Assembly: GCA_947650285.1 (NCBI GenBank)
Contig: CANTFL010000016.1
Coordinates: 62,001-126,000 of the forward strand
DNA length: 64,000 nucleotides
DNA from: Hyaloperonospora brassicae
Taxonomy: Eukaryota > Oomycota > Peronosporomycetes > Peronosporales > Peronosporaceae
Reading direction: 5' to 3'
Positions 1 to 12,689 of the stretch are shown here, one piece after another; the stretch's first letter is position 1; every line of letters begins with the position of its first letter. The translations under genes and the position numbers were made by a program. The notes below the pieces were generated by a model that worked only from the letters and a program-made list of their open reading frames with translations, searched no databases and had not been told where the DNA came from.

Positions 1-1
1 C

Positions 2-1299
2 TTACAGACGGCCGCCAGCGCCAGCCATGGACTCCACGAGCTGGTCCTCCTCACGAGCCACCTTGGCGCCCTTCTCCTCGGCCCCACCCTCGTGTAGCTC
101 CATCAGACGCACCAGGTCAAACTTGGGCTTCTTGAGGATCTTGCACTTGCGAATGTACACGTTCTGGAGCGGGTAAATGCCCTGTGTCGCCTTCTCGATT
201 TCCTTGCCAATGATCTCCGGAACGAACTTCAAGAACAAGTCCTTGATGTCGCACTTGGAAGCCTCCTCCGTCATAATCGAGGTCATCTTCTTACGGATGG
301 CGCGGATCTGAGCCGTCTTTGCGTACGTCGTCTTCTTGATCTGGTTCGGACGCTTCTTTGTGAACGCAATGCAAAACAGACGCACCAAGTAGCCGTCCGT
401 GGTCTTGACGTCCACAAAGGCTTCAATCAGCGTCTGCCACTTGCGGATGAGCGAGCAGAGCTTGTCGCGCGTGAAGTCCATGCCGTGGAAACCAGTGATG
501 ATCTGGTTGCCCTGGATCTCTTCCGCGCAGAGACGGATCTTGCGGAACGCCTGGTCCTCGTCCTTGTTGAGGTCAGCGAGGCACACCTCAAACACACGGC
601 CGCGAAGACCCTCCGACGCAATCTTGGTGCCTGCCGTGCGGTTTACCAGGGTCTTGCCGCAGTTGCGGTCCGAAAAGATAGCCGGGGCCTTGACATCGTA
701 CCAGTCCTTACGCGTGAATGGGTCGACGCTGTACATGCAACACATCCACTCTACATTAGCATCACCTCTTCTATATAAGGGCTACACGAGACAAGCTCGA
801 GAAGCAAAACACGTACACTTTCTTCTTGCCGCCCTTCTTGCCCTTTGTCAGGCGTTTGTTTTTTCCTGCAGTCAATCAAGTGCACAATACATCAACGCAT
901 TAGGTGTCCGTTCGTGTGCTACTAATTTGCTCGCTCGATCTTCTCTCTCTCTCTCTATCTCTCTCTCTCTCGTTGGCCATCGAGTCCGTCGCCGTCGCTC
1001 ATCGACCCCAATAGCCCATCGTCGCCTCTTTATCGCAACCCCCAACCCATCCCAACCACATTGGCATCCGTCAATATGTTGTGTCCGTGTCCAGAGACAC
1101 CTAATAAAAGCTCATCGTCTTTCACGCTGTATTGCTGGTGACTGACTGTCACTGCTGTATTTGCATCGACTATGGGGGCGATCGATAGCTTGCAAGGGAC
1201 GGACGGGCAACGACGTCGACCCGCGGCCACTGAGACAGAGACATGATCGCTACACTCGCTACGACCATCAGCTCGCAAGCAGGACGTACCGACAGCCAT
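2..1299 (-). CDS. RPS3A: 40S ribosomal protein eS1 (S3a), three exons
   Basis: Component of the small ribosomal subunit near the mRNA exit/platform. The protein matches eukaryotic eS1 throughout, including [18 protein letters not shown] near the N-terminus, the GRVFEV segment and the [18 protein letters not shown] stretch. Proposed exons on the minus strand are 1299-1290, 865-817 and 728-2, giving 261 aa, the usual family length. The first exon is only 10 nt (MAV plus one base) followed by a GTACGT donor; exon 2 restores the [16 protein letters not shown] start and ends at a second GTACGT donor; exon 3 carries the rest and stops at 2-4. All joins keep frame and rebuild the conserved N-terminus exactly. 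The first intron is long (424 nt) and contains a CT microsatellite. An unspliced reading from 745 would give a false MCCMYS start. Identification is very secure; the splice sites are inferred. Confidence 0.95.
941..973. repeat. CT microsatellite in RPS3A intron 1
   Basis: About 33 bp of nearly pure CT dinucleotides (GA on the gene's strand), inside the first RPS3A intron, about 75 bp upstream (5') of the intron's 3' splice site on the gene's strand. Confidence 0.85.
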
Positions 1300-1465
1300 G
1301 GTTGTCTGTGGGTTTTCTTAAAGGCGAATATGGAGCTGCTCGGCTCGGTCGACGGCGATTTTGGCAGCGAATGGCTGGTGCTGCGCCCACAGGCCACAAA
1401 GCGTGCGGTTCAGTGAACCGGTTCACCGTACGCTGCCCGCGATTGGGACTGGCGGAGCTTTCCTG

Positions 1466-1516
1466 TACCCTGTGTTACCCTGTACCCTGTGTTACCCTGT
1501 ACCCTGTGTAACCCTC
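1466..1516. repeat. Three tandem 17-bp units upstream of RPS3A
   Basis: A 17-bp unit reading TACCCTGTGTTACCCTG occurs three times in a row; the third copy has two changes. It lies about 170 bp upstream of the RPS3A start codon, so it is in the promoter side of that gene. It resembles but is not an oomycete telomere repeat, which would be TTTAGGG/CCCTAAA. Confidence 0.85.
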
Positions 1517-2272
1517 GGTGGTCATGCGTGCACAACGGTTACAATAATGGCAACACACTGCCGCTTGTGACAATGGACGGTTCAGCTCGTGCAAGCAAAC
1601 GAAAGAGCACCGGTCCGCAGGAGTGAGTCCACAAGAGTCTGTGTGCTCGTGTGCTTCACTATTGATATTGCCACTCGTCGGCGTCAGTGTCGAGCTTTGG
1701 TTGCAAGTGAGGACCGAACTATGTCAACGGCACTGTGTCGCCGGTCGTTGTTGGTCACGACACCGGCGCTTTCGATCCGTTACTGCGGCTGATACCACGT
1801 GCAGTCATGTCGACATTGGAGTGCATGACGTGCTGCTTCATGCTCCGTTGCGATAAGCAAAGACGTTGGTGGAAGAGTTACAGCGAGTGACGATGGGAGC
1901 AGATGCGCAAACGCTTCCATCGACGCGCGCACGAACGGCACAGTGGACCGCACCGCCGCGTCCATTGAACACGAGTTCGACGGACTTCAACTCGCTCAGC
2001 TGCTGATCCTTTTCTCAGTAATACCGAAGCGGAGCACAACACCGACAGACATCTGCAACGTGATATCGAACGATCGACTGCACTGCAATGCCGCGCAGTC
2101 ACAACCTCTAACGTGACGTCTCTCCTTGCGTCTGCATGCGAGCACTGGCAATGCTGACCTCGATCCTTGTCCGTGCAGTAATGCAACGGACAAGGAACGA
2201 CAGACAGTCCATTGTTGCTGCAGTTGTGTTGCACACGTGTACTGGTGCGAGTTCGTACCGGTAGCCACTTCG

Positions 2273-3943
2273 TTATGACTCCCGCGCAGCTTGTTGGGCG
2301 TGAATGACTTGCTGTCGAAACTCATCAGTGAGAAGGATTGTGTCTTGAGCGCTGTTCTGAAGTTGCTGGAGGTACTGGACCGCATCGGCCGAGCTAGCAG
2401 TTGCCCCGCAATTCTCAAAGCGCTCGTGTTCCACCAGCTCTGCGCGGACGTACATGAGCAGGCGATTCAAGTACCGCCGGTGTGCCACGGAAGCCTGCTT
2501 GAGTACCAAACCCAGCTTGGAGGGCTCCGATGCATCAGTTGAAGCGAGCGGGTTCAAGGCCAGAGGAGGCACAGGCTCCGGTGACAGAGCGCTCTGGAAT
2601 GGCGCTGTCACTGCCTCTGGTGTTGCAGGCTGTCTCGCGCCTCCGTCATCGCTTCCTGCCTCACCTTCGAGCACTGCAGCACTCGCTGAATCCATGTGAG
2701 CAGACTGGTCCCCGTTTTCAACCTGCTCGATCTGCTGCTCTTGCTGCTGGATCTGGTGTTCATGGAACTTGGCCCCTGACATTGTCAAGAACACTTGATG
2801 TGGACGTGCAAAGACGCCGTGCTTTGGTTCACAGCGAAAGTAGTGCCTTCCTTTCACGCTGCCGTCGTTCTTGCCATGGGCTTCGTCCAGCTCAATGCCC
2901 ACCCACGTTCCTTTGGCCCCCGTGATTTCGCCCAGATAGCGCACAAACCCAAAGAGCTCTCGATCGGAAATGCACACACGATCGCCAAGTTCCACGATCG
3001 AACCTGTCGACGTTCGCACTTGCAGTCCGACCGTCAGGTCTTCATCCACACTGGCATTGGACGCCGTGCCCGCGCCTCTCATGGACTCCCCCACGTCCGA
3101 CAACAAGAGCGCCTCGAGTCGTTTCAGGACCTTGTAGTCGACCATGCTCATGACAACTTGTGCCCGCTTGGGGAACGCTTTCTGGAACGCCAGGAACAGC
3201 TCGTGCGCCTGCGCGCGACACGACGCGCTGGCGTCGTACAAGGCGTGCTGCAGCCCTTTTTCCAGCTGCTGCACGTCGCCCTTGTCCAGCAACGCGCTCC
3301 ACGTGACAAGAGCGCGAAGGAGACACGAGATGCAGCACAGCCGAACGAGTTTGTTCTTGCTCGCGAGCAAAAGGTCGACAAAGAGCCGCAGCGTCGCGCC
3401 CTTGACGACCGTGTGCGCCACAATGGCCTCGAGGCACTCGCTGCAGTACGAGCCACAGACTTTGTTGCCGCTGCCGCGCACTTCGACGAGCGTGGGCAGC
3501 ACGTCCCGCAGGAACGGCGCCATGGCGTCCCGCGTGACCCGCGAGACGGTCGTGAGCAGCGCACAGACCTCTTTGACGATCTGCGACCGCAAGTCTTGGA
3601 CCAGTCCCTTGAGCGGCCGCAGCGTCTTCCACACGTCTGTGCTCAGAGCGGCAGCCACAGCGTCCGCAGAGGTACTGTGCTCGAGCTGCTCGAACGCGCG
3701 CTGCATCTCGTGGAGCGCCGCCATGCGCTCCTGCCAGTGGTCCGAGTGGCGCGCGATGCGGTCCATCTGACGGGCCAGCGTCGCTACGAGCGTCTCCTGT
3801 AGCAGTCAGTACATCAGTCGATACAGTCAATCGACAAAAGGTCAATAGGCGACGCAAGAAAGAGGACAAAGACACGACAGCGGTTGTCGCAGTGGGCAGT
3901 AGTGGCATTGACGTATAGAGGGACAGAGGCGCACTTTGCTCAT
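2273..3943 (-). CDS. CLASP N-terminal (TOG) and CAP-Gly domain protein
   Basis: Probable microtubule-associated protein. In the 497-aa open frame from 3766 to 2273, residues 1-225 are a CLASP_N/TOG-like helical array (for example WQERMAALHEMQRAF, then LRDVLPTLVEVRGSGNK) and residues about 255-327 are a CAP-Gly domain with the diagnostic GKNDG at 298-302 followed by GRHYFRC. A Q/E-rich coiled coil (about 335-350), a low-complexity linker and C-terminal helices follow. The frame stays open upstream of 3766 to an acceptor at 3797-3798, adding ETLVATLARQ, which completes the first TOG helix. A short first exon MSK at 3943-3935 with donor GTGCGC is the best candidate, but weaker than the rest. CAP-Gly binds EEY/F tails of tubulin or EB proteins, and TOG arrays bind tubulin. 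Domain calls are firm; the first exon is tentative. Confidence 0.82.
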
Positions 3944-6900
3944 CGCTAATGTGGCGGACGCGCGTCGGGTCTGAGGCGGTCAGTCTGTGCGAGCGCGTGG
4001 ACGGACGCGGCAGGTGCAGTTCTGGAAAACCGAAGCTGCTCGCAGGATGAAAGTCGTGAACGATCCCTCTCAATTGGAATATACGCAGATTGCGCTCGTG
4101 CGACGTGCGTGTGGTTAGGTCTGGTAGAGAGTCGGTGGGGGTGGGGATGATGGATGGCGGTCTTGCATGTACTGAATTAAGGTACTCTGATCCTGCTGGT
4201 TCTGTGTGAGGTGGCCCACATTCTTCTGGTGAGGTGTTTTCTTGTGTACTTGACTCAACTATTGTAGTTGAGCGGTTTGGTCCGTAACAAAAAAAGTGCG
4301 TAGCTGATTTTTGACAGTCGAAAAGACTGGAAGGGTACACTGGCAAGCAATCGACCTTTTCTGTACAACAACCTACCAGTGTGCGGTGTATGACATTTGA
4401 AAAGAAAACGAGCTTTGACGCTTGCATCTTGCACCCTTTTCGTACGTGTCTCGGGATGCAGCCGTAAGAATCGAACATCGAGTACGCATCGCTAGATCGG
4501 CACTTTCGGCCGATTCTGCACCCGGACACGACCATACCTAGGATAGCGGTCGAGGTTTATTGATTATAGAGCCATATTTTGCACGGGCGCTGTATAAAGG
4601 TCAGTGCATTTACCATATCGAGCTATACGCGGCGGATTCCTTATTTGTTCGTATGGGGGGGGGGCCGGTTGTTGCTTGGTACAAGACTGAACTGTAAGGT
4701 CACATCGATTGGCTTATGCAGCACGAGCAGTTTATAAAGCTGCAAAGCCAAAGTGAGTGCCGAAAACGTATAATTTCTCTTTAAACGCAAAAACAATACA
4801 CCCATTTGTTGTTACGAGAGACAATACGTGTAGCAGCTATGAAAAATATATGCGGGTTTGCAATTGTCATGCAAAATTTTGGCTTTTTATCGAAGGGCGA
4901 ATGGTGCGGTAGTTGGCTTGATTGCCATAATATCGTGTCACACATTTTGAAACCAGCCGTCGGTCGCCCATGCTGGACGCCGCAATGAGGCAAAATTCGC
5001 AATCGATGTACGACTGAAGTGAATAGGAAGCAATGATTATATCGAGAAGATGATTCACGAGTCCATAAAAGAGCATGGCGCTCATCTCAAGACATATCTG
5101 CTCCGGCAAATCCGCTGCTATCATCGTACCACTGATAAAAAGCCCCGAGCCGCTAAGAACCATGGAATAGTCGCACGACTCGCCGAGCCACCCAATAACA
5201 TTGTATGGCTCTGCGAATCGTACAACTAGTCTTAGCATCATTGTTTGCCCGGCCGGCCCTCAAATGCCTCAATATAGATCTAAGATGCACTCTCCAGTCA
5301 CTCGAATATCTGGATGCTACTGCGACCGTTCTCAGTGTCTAAAGTTCTTTACATTTATTCGGCTCCAACGTTGCACAAGCTTACCGCCCGACCGCTGCGA
5401 ATTTTCCACGTCGTGATACTTGACGCCATACATGACAAACGGCTACCACATGCAAGCAACCTTATGTATAGCAAAGAGAGGGTACCATTACAAAGCGGAG
5501 CTCCTCGCCGACGAAGCAGATGCAAAGATATTGGCGACGCTACTTCTGGAGGTTTCACACAATATATCATGCAAGATGTCAGCCAGAGATTTGTCGGTAC
5601 ATGTAACACAACTCGATGTCATTTGCTTTTAGCTGTAAGTAATTGAAAAAACAGCAATCTGTGCTGCATGAAGGTGAATACCAAGCTTATTAAAGCATCA
5701 GGCAGCCTACAGAGCGTGCTACATTGGATTCTTTCGCTCGAAAATGAGCCGGCGATCATAGTTTTAATGATGATAGCAGCTGTTCACCTAAGAATCACTA
5801 CTACGAAAAGAGAATTCTACTAGTGTTTAAGCCATAACATGGGTCGCTGATGCGTGTACTGATGTAATACAAGCTACCTACACTGACCACAGGATGGGCA
5901 GGCTCCTCAAAATCACGTTCACGGTACTTTTATAGGAAGATGAATCTGCGGTCTAGAAAATAATATCAAAGAGACTGCTTTGTCGAGCGCGTGACCAGAC
6001 GCGATTCGGGGGGGGGATAATGGCCCCGTCATCAGATTACTGATCCTAGAAGTGAGATTGTTTATTTTTGACCTAGCATTGACTTAGAACCCTTTCAAAT
6101 TAGTGTAATGACACGCCATCACACTCACAACTACTAAATTTGGCAGCTAGGGCGTCGACTAGCATTGGAGTGCCCGCAATGACAGATGTATTCCCAACGT
6201 CACTAAACAAGAAATATTTGTGAAAGGGAAAGATAAATTGTATTAAAATAATAATTTATGCTCCACAGATGTATAGCTTCTCTTGTTGTTTGATCTATGT
6301 AAAGTACCTTTCTAATTAAGAACTATGCTCATTACTCATTGCGCGTTTCTAGCAGCGAACGGTGGTGTTATTCGTTCCTTGACTGTCAACATCGACAAAC
6401 GAGTTGAGAAAAGCCAGATAACCCCGTCCACCTTTTCTTGTAAGTTGTTTAGCTATGCATATATTGAAGAATATTATCAATGAAGGCAATTGTCTCATTG
6501 ACCCGTTTTTGATGTCAATGCCACGTAGCGGGATCATTCAGTCACCAACAAGCACAAGTATCTACCAAGAAGATAAACTATTGTGAACATTGTGTCCCCT
6601 GAAGGAGGCTGTTAGAAAGAGGAACGCGAATCAATTGACACATTGCTCGCGTCTGGACACGCTCGTGGTGATGCATGATGGCGTAGCCGATTCTAGCGCC
6701 AGCTTTGTCTAAAGATAAGACAAATGCGATTTGCTGATAATAATGATCTTATAGCTGCAAGGATGGGAATGTGTCGATGATCTATTTTTACGGAAGTCGA
6801 CCAATCGATGATGTTTTTGTGGCTTGCTGGGTCGCACCGAGTTGCTTCGTACTCGACTTATGCGCAATACCTTCGATGCGATCGACAAATATTTCACTTT

Positions 6901-7035
6901 GTTATCAACTTCATTTTAGAAAAATAAACTGACCCATTGATTATGGTAGACTGGGTGCAGTGTCTACAAAAATGAATGTAGCGACACTAGGCATATACGT
7001 ATATGAATATGTGGTAAAGTCATAAATCAATTTTG
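3944..7035. other. Gene-poor interval, nothing recognised
   Basis: No open frame here gives a recognisable protein. The longest, minus strand 5241-4867, has hydrophobic patches but no family motif I can name and no splice context. Short poly-G runs occur at 4656-4663 and 6009-6016. Base composition becomes AT-rich from about 4550 onward. Confidence 0.6.
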
Positions 7036-8815
7036 GGATGTGGATCGGTGACTACCCAGTTGAGACGTTTCTAACTGGCAGAAATCGACACTGGGTGATC
7101 TAGCGATCCAATAAGAGATGGAAGGTGATCCCAACGAGGCTCAACGAGCCAATCCAACTGTTACCAGGGTGATGGAGATGGGGCGATAGCTGAGACAAGG
7201 CGACAAACCAGAAGAATTTTCATGGAGCGATCTGGAACAAAATGACAAATAGAACGATTTCCATGAAGCGATCTGGGACAAGTTGCAGATACAGTATTTT
7301 TCACGGTGTGATCTGGGACAGAGGTGTAACATCCTGCAGATCGGTGATACTGTTTATAGGTCTCACAATGGGAGTACTGATTTTGGTTTAATATAGCCCG
7401 ATCTGGAAGTGTGGATACTCGTGGGAGTCCAGGGAGTTATTTTAAGACATTTGGAGGGTCTCGTTGATCAGATAAACCCTGGAGGTTGGTACGGGAACAC
7501 GTACAAGGAACGTGAGAATGTCTATAGCCGATTTGTACTGGATCGATCTCCAACATTTCGATATTGAATATCAGATCGGTCATATTCCCTGTTGATCATG
7601 GATATATCGTTGATGGAGCTATCGGATCATGATGAATATGTTTGTTAAAGGTCCATGAGTGATGTCTCCAAAGTTCAGACTGAAAGAGCCAGTGGAAGCT
7701 GGTTGAATTGACGTCGCAAAATGGATTTATACACATTCGGCATTTGGGTACTATTTCGGGCTATTTGGTACCAAAAATGGAAATTTGGTACCGTGTTTGG
7801 GATTTGGTCCTCTTTTGGCATTTAGGTACGATATCGGGAATATTGGCGCTATCTTTGGAGTACAGGTCATGAAATTTCGACACGTGTTCAAGGGGGCAGT
7901 CAAGCTTACAGGTGATATCGACTTGGAGAGTGACCTGCAGTTTGGAATAGGCTTAACGATAGGCTGGCTATTAATTTGGTCGGATGATAAAACAGTTACC
8001 GTTTTTACAAATAAAGCACGTCGCAGAATTTTCTTCCGGGCAGGATATTTGGCCTCCCGTTGATCAAGAGACTTCGCCGCGCCGTATTTCGTGCACTCAC
8101 CTTGGATTGTTTGGCCAAGGTGGGGTTAAGGTAAACTAAATCAACTCAACTCAACTCAACTCAAACTGCTAGGGTATCAGCAAACAACGGTAAAGGAAAT
8201 GAATTCTGGTTACAAGATCGCGAGACGGCTCAAGTGGTCAGAAGATCTGAACAAGAAGTTCGAGACAAGACCGAGCAAGATCGAAGCGATCTACCAGATA
8301 GATCCGCACGTTTCATTTTGGCGACACAGGACACCTATCTGCCCAAATTGCGCACTTCCGGCGAGATCGACCGATTCCAAGACCAGATCGGACCAATTTA
8401 AGGCAAGATTGACGCAAGACTATTTGTTGCTGAGTGAAGATTTTCGCACAGCGAAGACCCTGATCCCGAAGATAGATCGAGATTGGTGTGTTCCAAGTTC
8501 AAGATCGTGACATCTCAAAATAGAGATCGCCGTGACTCAAGACCAAGATCACAGAAGCCCTGTTCGTGGTGTGAAGATTTCCGCACCGGAAGCGAACTCT
8601 AAACCCCAAACCCTCAGCGAGATCGACATCTCCCAAGGACATTACGAAGAGCTCAAGCCAGTCCAACCGACGGGTACATAAAGGTGAGAACAAGGCTATA
8701 CAACAAGGCACGGATCGGAGTACCCCCTCCGTGAGTCGGCAAGTCTGGGCAAGTGGAAGATCGACCCTCACACAAGCAATTTGGTGAGATCGACTTCACC
8801 GCAAATATATATAAT
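7036..8815. repeat. GATC-rich dispersed repeat, copy 1
   Basis: The first part (about 7043-7500) aligns by eye with 63485-64000: shared landmarks in the same order are GATCGGTGAC, GCGATCCAAT, GAGATGG.AGG.GATCCCAAC, several GATCTGGGACAAG-like units, AGATCGGTGA, CGATCTGGAA and GTGGGAGTCC. The next part (7730-7860) has degenerate TTTGGTACC-like units, and 8199-8790 has a GATC about every 36 bp against about 256 expected. A perfect 8-bp hairpin stem lies at 8098-8122 and an AACTC array at 8141-8164. It is probably a transposable-element segment (LTR or untranslated region), but no element protein is visible in this copy. The open frames at 7785-8063 and 8199-8510 are not recognisable. Confidence 0.6.
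8141..8164. repeat. Pentanucleotide array (TCAAC)n
   Basis: Just under five perfect TCAAC copies in tandem, ending in AAACTG, inside the GATC-rich repeat. Confidence 0.85.
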
Positions 8816-11800
8816 AGGAAACTCTGTTAATTCTCTTAAGAGATACTAGAAGGTCTAGTTAAGCAATAGACAATGGGAAGGTCTCAATATGACATTGCTG
8901 GAAGCTTTGATAAGGCAGGAAGTGCTTCTATCATAGTGGCGGATCATATAACGATATGTTATGTTGGCGGTGTCGACTTTGCGCATAATTTATCGTGATC
9001 TAGATCCCTTGTTGTCCGCGGACATTCAGTCTGTATATGGCAATACTAGTTAAATTTTAGCAATTGTCGTCCGATGAGGCTAATGACTTGCCGAAGCTCT
9101 AAATACAAGGAAAGTGGTATGTTTGTGCGAACTGGTGACGAGCACAATTTTTACGTTGCATGAGGCAGTAAAACATTTTGGCCAAAGATAGATACGCCAT
9201 GTGCTACAACGAAATATGGATGTTGCAAAATCGCGAAAGGAGGTAGCCTTTACACACTAAAGACCATGATACATTACTTTGACATTAGGCGGACGTCAAA
9301 ATGAAAGATCTAAAAAGGCCTTGACAAAATGATCGAGGATGCAATATTTATGTGCATGATTCAAAATATGGAGTCGTTTGTGCGTGTGAACTAGTTACAA
9401 GATTTATTAATCCTTGATAGCGTTTACCAGCCAACTCGGGGACAATTATTATATACAATAATCTTTAGATATAAACGTCGCCTTGAAGTCGTAATGCTCC
9501 CTATAATCAATACATAAGAAGAATGTTTGACAGCCTGCCCTCTGTTCGCTTTTTATTGGCCAAGAACGATTCAAGCATCGATTCTCTTTTGTATTCGCCA
9601 GCAATATATATTGATTCAATCGTATATTCAGCATTGACGTCAGACGTACCTGCTCTTAGCTGATTTTGTAAAAAATGCTACGAAAGGTTGCATTCGTTAT
9701 GTATATCGCTTCCAGACAATATATGATATTCATCTAGTCGATGCGCGCCCTGAGCAAATAGATTGTCGACGTCGTACTCGTCTATTATTCGTTCGACGCA
9801 TACAAAGCCACTTTTTGTGACAAAACGGTCTTTTGCTGGCCTGTGCTATCGGTGGTAATCTAGATGATCTGGAAGATTGAGACAGACATAAGGAATCTGA
9901 TATATTATCGTGTACACCGTGCACATTTTCACTTTTTGAGTTGAAGATAGCCATAGTAAAGGCTGATACTGTGGGAGAATTCATTGTCGTTTCAGCGAGT
10001 TAATATAAGCACACTAGCTTTCTCTCTGCAGATTCATTGGCTCATAGATACGTTGCATGATGCATACTTGCAAGAATCCAACACATGCGGTTTGATTCTG
10101 ACGGACAAGCAATCGATGATGTTGATGATGGATTGAAGTGGCGAGCGAGGCTATTTGTGAACATAACGCACTTTTCCTATGTACGCATAGAATGCGTCGC
10201 CACACTATGAAAAGCCATACATTTTCACGTTCAGTAACATATTGATAATTATAATTGTTGTACTCCGATTATGCTCGCGAGTTTAATTGTTTTGGGATAC
10301 GCTGGCGACACATTTCGGTAAATCGTACTTACAAGATGCAAGTGTGCACTATAACGAAAGCTGTTTTCAAAGCGAAAAAACAGCTTATGACGTCACTATC
10401 AGGCGCTTTTAGTGCGCCTTATGAGTCCATCGAAAGTTCCAGGCTTGTTATTTCTTCAACCTTGATGTGCGATCCGCACTTCTTGGTCTCATTCTTCTCG
10501 TTGCGCTCTCCGGCAACCACATCGCGAACCGGCTTCGTACATAACATGCTTTGTTCAAGGATCTACAAAAGCTCTTTCCAAATCAGGCCATTTATGTAAA
10601 TGCCAATTAGTTACATAGACTAAACATGAATTGAAGAGTCATATTTACAAACGAAGAATCACATTTATTATCAACTCTTTTCGAAAGCTAAATTCTTTGA
10701 CTAAAACAGTCAGCAAGATCACTGAGCAATAATTAAGAGAATTGGCAGCTTAAAATGCTTATGGTCACAAATCAAACGATTTGCTTAACTTTATTAGTTT
10801 TGATAGCGATGTGATGTTCATTTAAGTCGAAACGGTAATCTAATTTGCCTCGTACCCAAATTAAAGCAGTTACTATCTACCAAAGGAAAAACCTTGATAA
10901 GTATCTTTTTGTACCTAATTTCAGATAACGTGCTACTTTTGTTAAGTATATGCAACTGGCCGTTTTCGTAAAATCATCAAGCCTCAATACATTTAAGGCC
11001 TAAGATAAAGGAATGAACAACCGTGCCATAAGAAAATAGATGGCTGATTTTAGAACTGCCTACTAGCTGTATTGACATTTTCACTTTATTTAATTCTTAT
11101 GATGTTAAATCAAGATCCAAAACTTTGAGGTAGGCTGTTTGTTCTTGACATGAGATCTCAGCGGCACACCGCAGGGTACATGTTCTCATGCACTGTGGTT
11201 GCTGCACCCAAATTAAGCACAGGTACACCCTGCTTCGCCACACTGCCGATACCACAAATCGAATGTCTAATTGGACCAAGAGCAAGTATTATGCGACGTC
11301 GACGAGCACTTCATCTTTCTTAGGTACGTTGGCGAAAGCCACACAAAGGAGGGCAATTATTTGGAATACTATTGTCTTACATTTCGTATCCATTATCCAT
11401 AAACCAGAATACTATGCTGAAGGTCTAAACGATGCATATAATCATGATGCATCTACACTTCAATCAACTCAAGCGCAGCACATCAATACAAGTTCTGGTT
11501 CTGGCTATGATGAGACTCAACGCAATTTGTATGAACACGACGCAACCTACTCTAACCCCTCACAGTAGGTGCTGGCGATTTCGAGTACAAATTGCTTGAA
11601 TTCCGTCGTTTTATTAAGCGTGTCATTAGTCTTGAACCTAGCTCTGTAGGATCAGCACCACACTCATCTTTTTCTAGCTACAAACGCACGCACACGTACA
11701 CTGTCCTTCATTGAGCACCAGCACGCGCGTGATGCGGGCGTTCGTGCACGCAGCCCCATCCACTGCAACGACTGCAAATCGTGCCTTTACCTCTGCCACA

Positions 11801-12689
11801 CGCTATTGCATCGTCATCTGCGGCCTCTATGGCTGCTGCGTCCACGACTCGAGCTCCGACTGCGACTCGGATTCCGACTACGACCCAAATTCTGTCGGCG
11901 TCGAAAGAAACGGCAAGCGTCGACGTCGCCCGCTGCGGAACGGCGACGGGACACGTCGATACATAAACGCCGGTGAGCGCTTAATGCGAACCCACAAGAA
12001 GAACAACATTAATAGCAACCGCAGCACCTACAATAGCAACAGGAGCAGCAACTGTTTAAGATCAGTGGTTTGCTCAATAGATGTTGGCACGGGATGGTGT
12101 TTATAGAACTGACATTTACAAATACCTGCGCACTTGGTTATTCCTTGTGTGCACTACTACTCTTTCTGGTGCTGTGCATGATCTCATTCGTATCTTTTCT
12201 CTTAAGAACGCTTCTAGACCAATCGACTATTTGGTCACCCGGACCCCGTCACATCTCACCCACCATGATCTGGCAATGTCGCACTGATCCTGTCGCTGCG
12301 CACTCCTTACTCTTTTCCAACTGTCGATCCGTGCACCTGTCGTTCCAGATACAAATGACAACAGCTACAGCCGTAGCATCATCAGAAATAGCTACTGAAA
12401 CAACAATAGCAAATGCAATAACGTTAATATCAACAACATCAGCACCGACTGAATGTGTTTACGGCCGCGACCGATGATACAAAGACGCATTCACGTCCTC
12501 ATAGCTCGCGCCTGCGCCCGCAAATGGTGGCTACGAGCGCAACAAGCCCGCGGCAGAACCCTCTCCGCGACTTACCAAACAGGGCGGGTGTTGGTCACGG
12601 CCGTAAAATTGGAAAAGGAAAATGATCAAGGACATGTGGTGTTATATGTACCACAATAACACGTGTTTACTAGGACGTAAGACATTTTT
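8816..12689. other. Gene-poor interval with short unassigned frames
   Basis: Mostly AT-rich DNA. Between 11188 and 12660 several overlapping plus-strand frames (11188-11568, 11711-12106, 12070-12477) are less AT-rich and may be remains of a coding sequence: one has a D/S-rich then basic stretch, another an Asn/Ser-rich tail. None has a domain I can name, and none has an RxLR or other secretion/translocation motif. I do not call a gene here. Confidence 0.5.

Noticed and set aside
1466..1516. CCCTGT-type tandem repeat considered as interstitial telomere
   Set aside because: The unit lacks the CCCTAAA telomere sequence and is a 17-bp repeat in a gene promoter.
2795..3802. 335-codon plus-strand frame opposite the CLASP gene
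   Set aside because: Arg/Gln/Leu-rich shadow of a real minus-strand coding sequence; no domain.
3042..4535. 497-codon minus-strand open frame overlapping the CLASP/CAP-Gly gene
   Set aside because: Its right half is out of frame with the conserved TOG domain and is an antisense-like, Ala/Arg-rich shadow in GC-rich coding DNA; the rest is intergenic. No motif supports it.
4867..5241. 124-codon minus-strand frame with hydrophobic segments
   Set aside because: It looks somewhat like a piece of a membrane protein but has no recognisable motif and no neighbouring exons; too little to call even a pseudogene.
11188..12477. Cluster of plus-strand frames considered as possible effector genes
   Set aside because: No RxLR, dEER, LFLAK or HVLVVVP motif and no convincing signal peptide; overlapping frames contradict each other.
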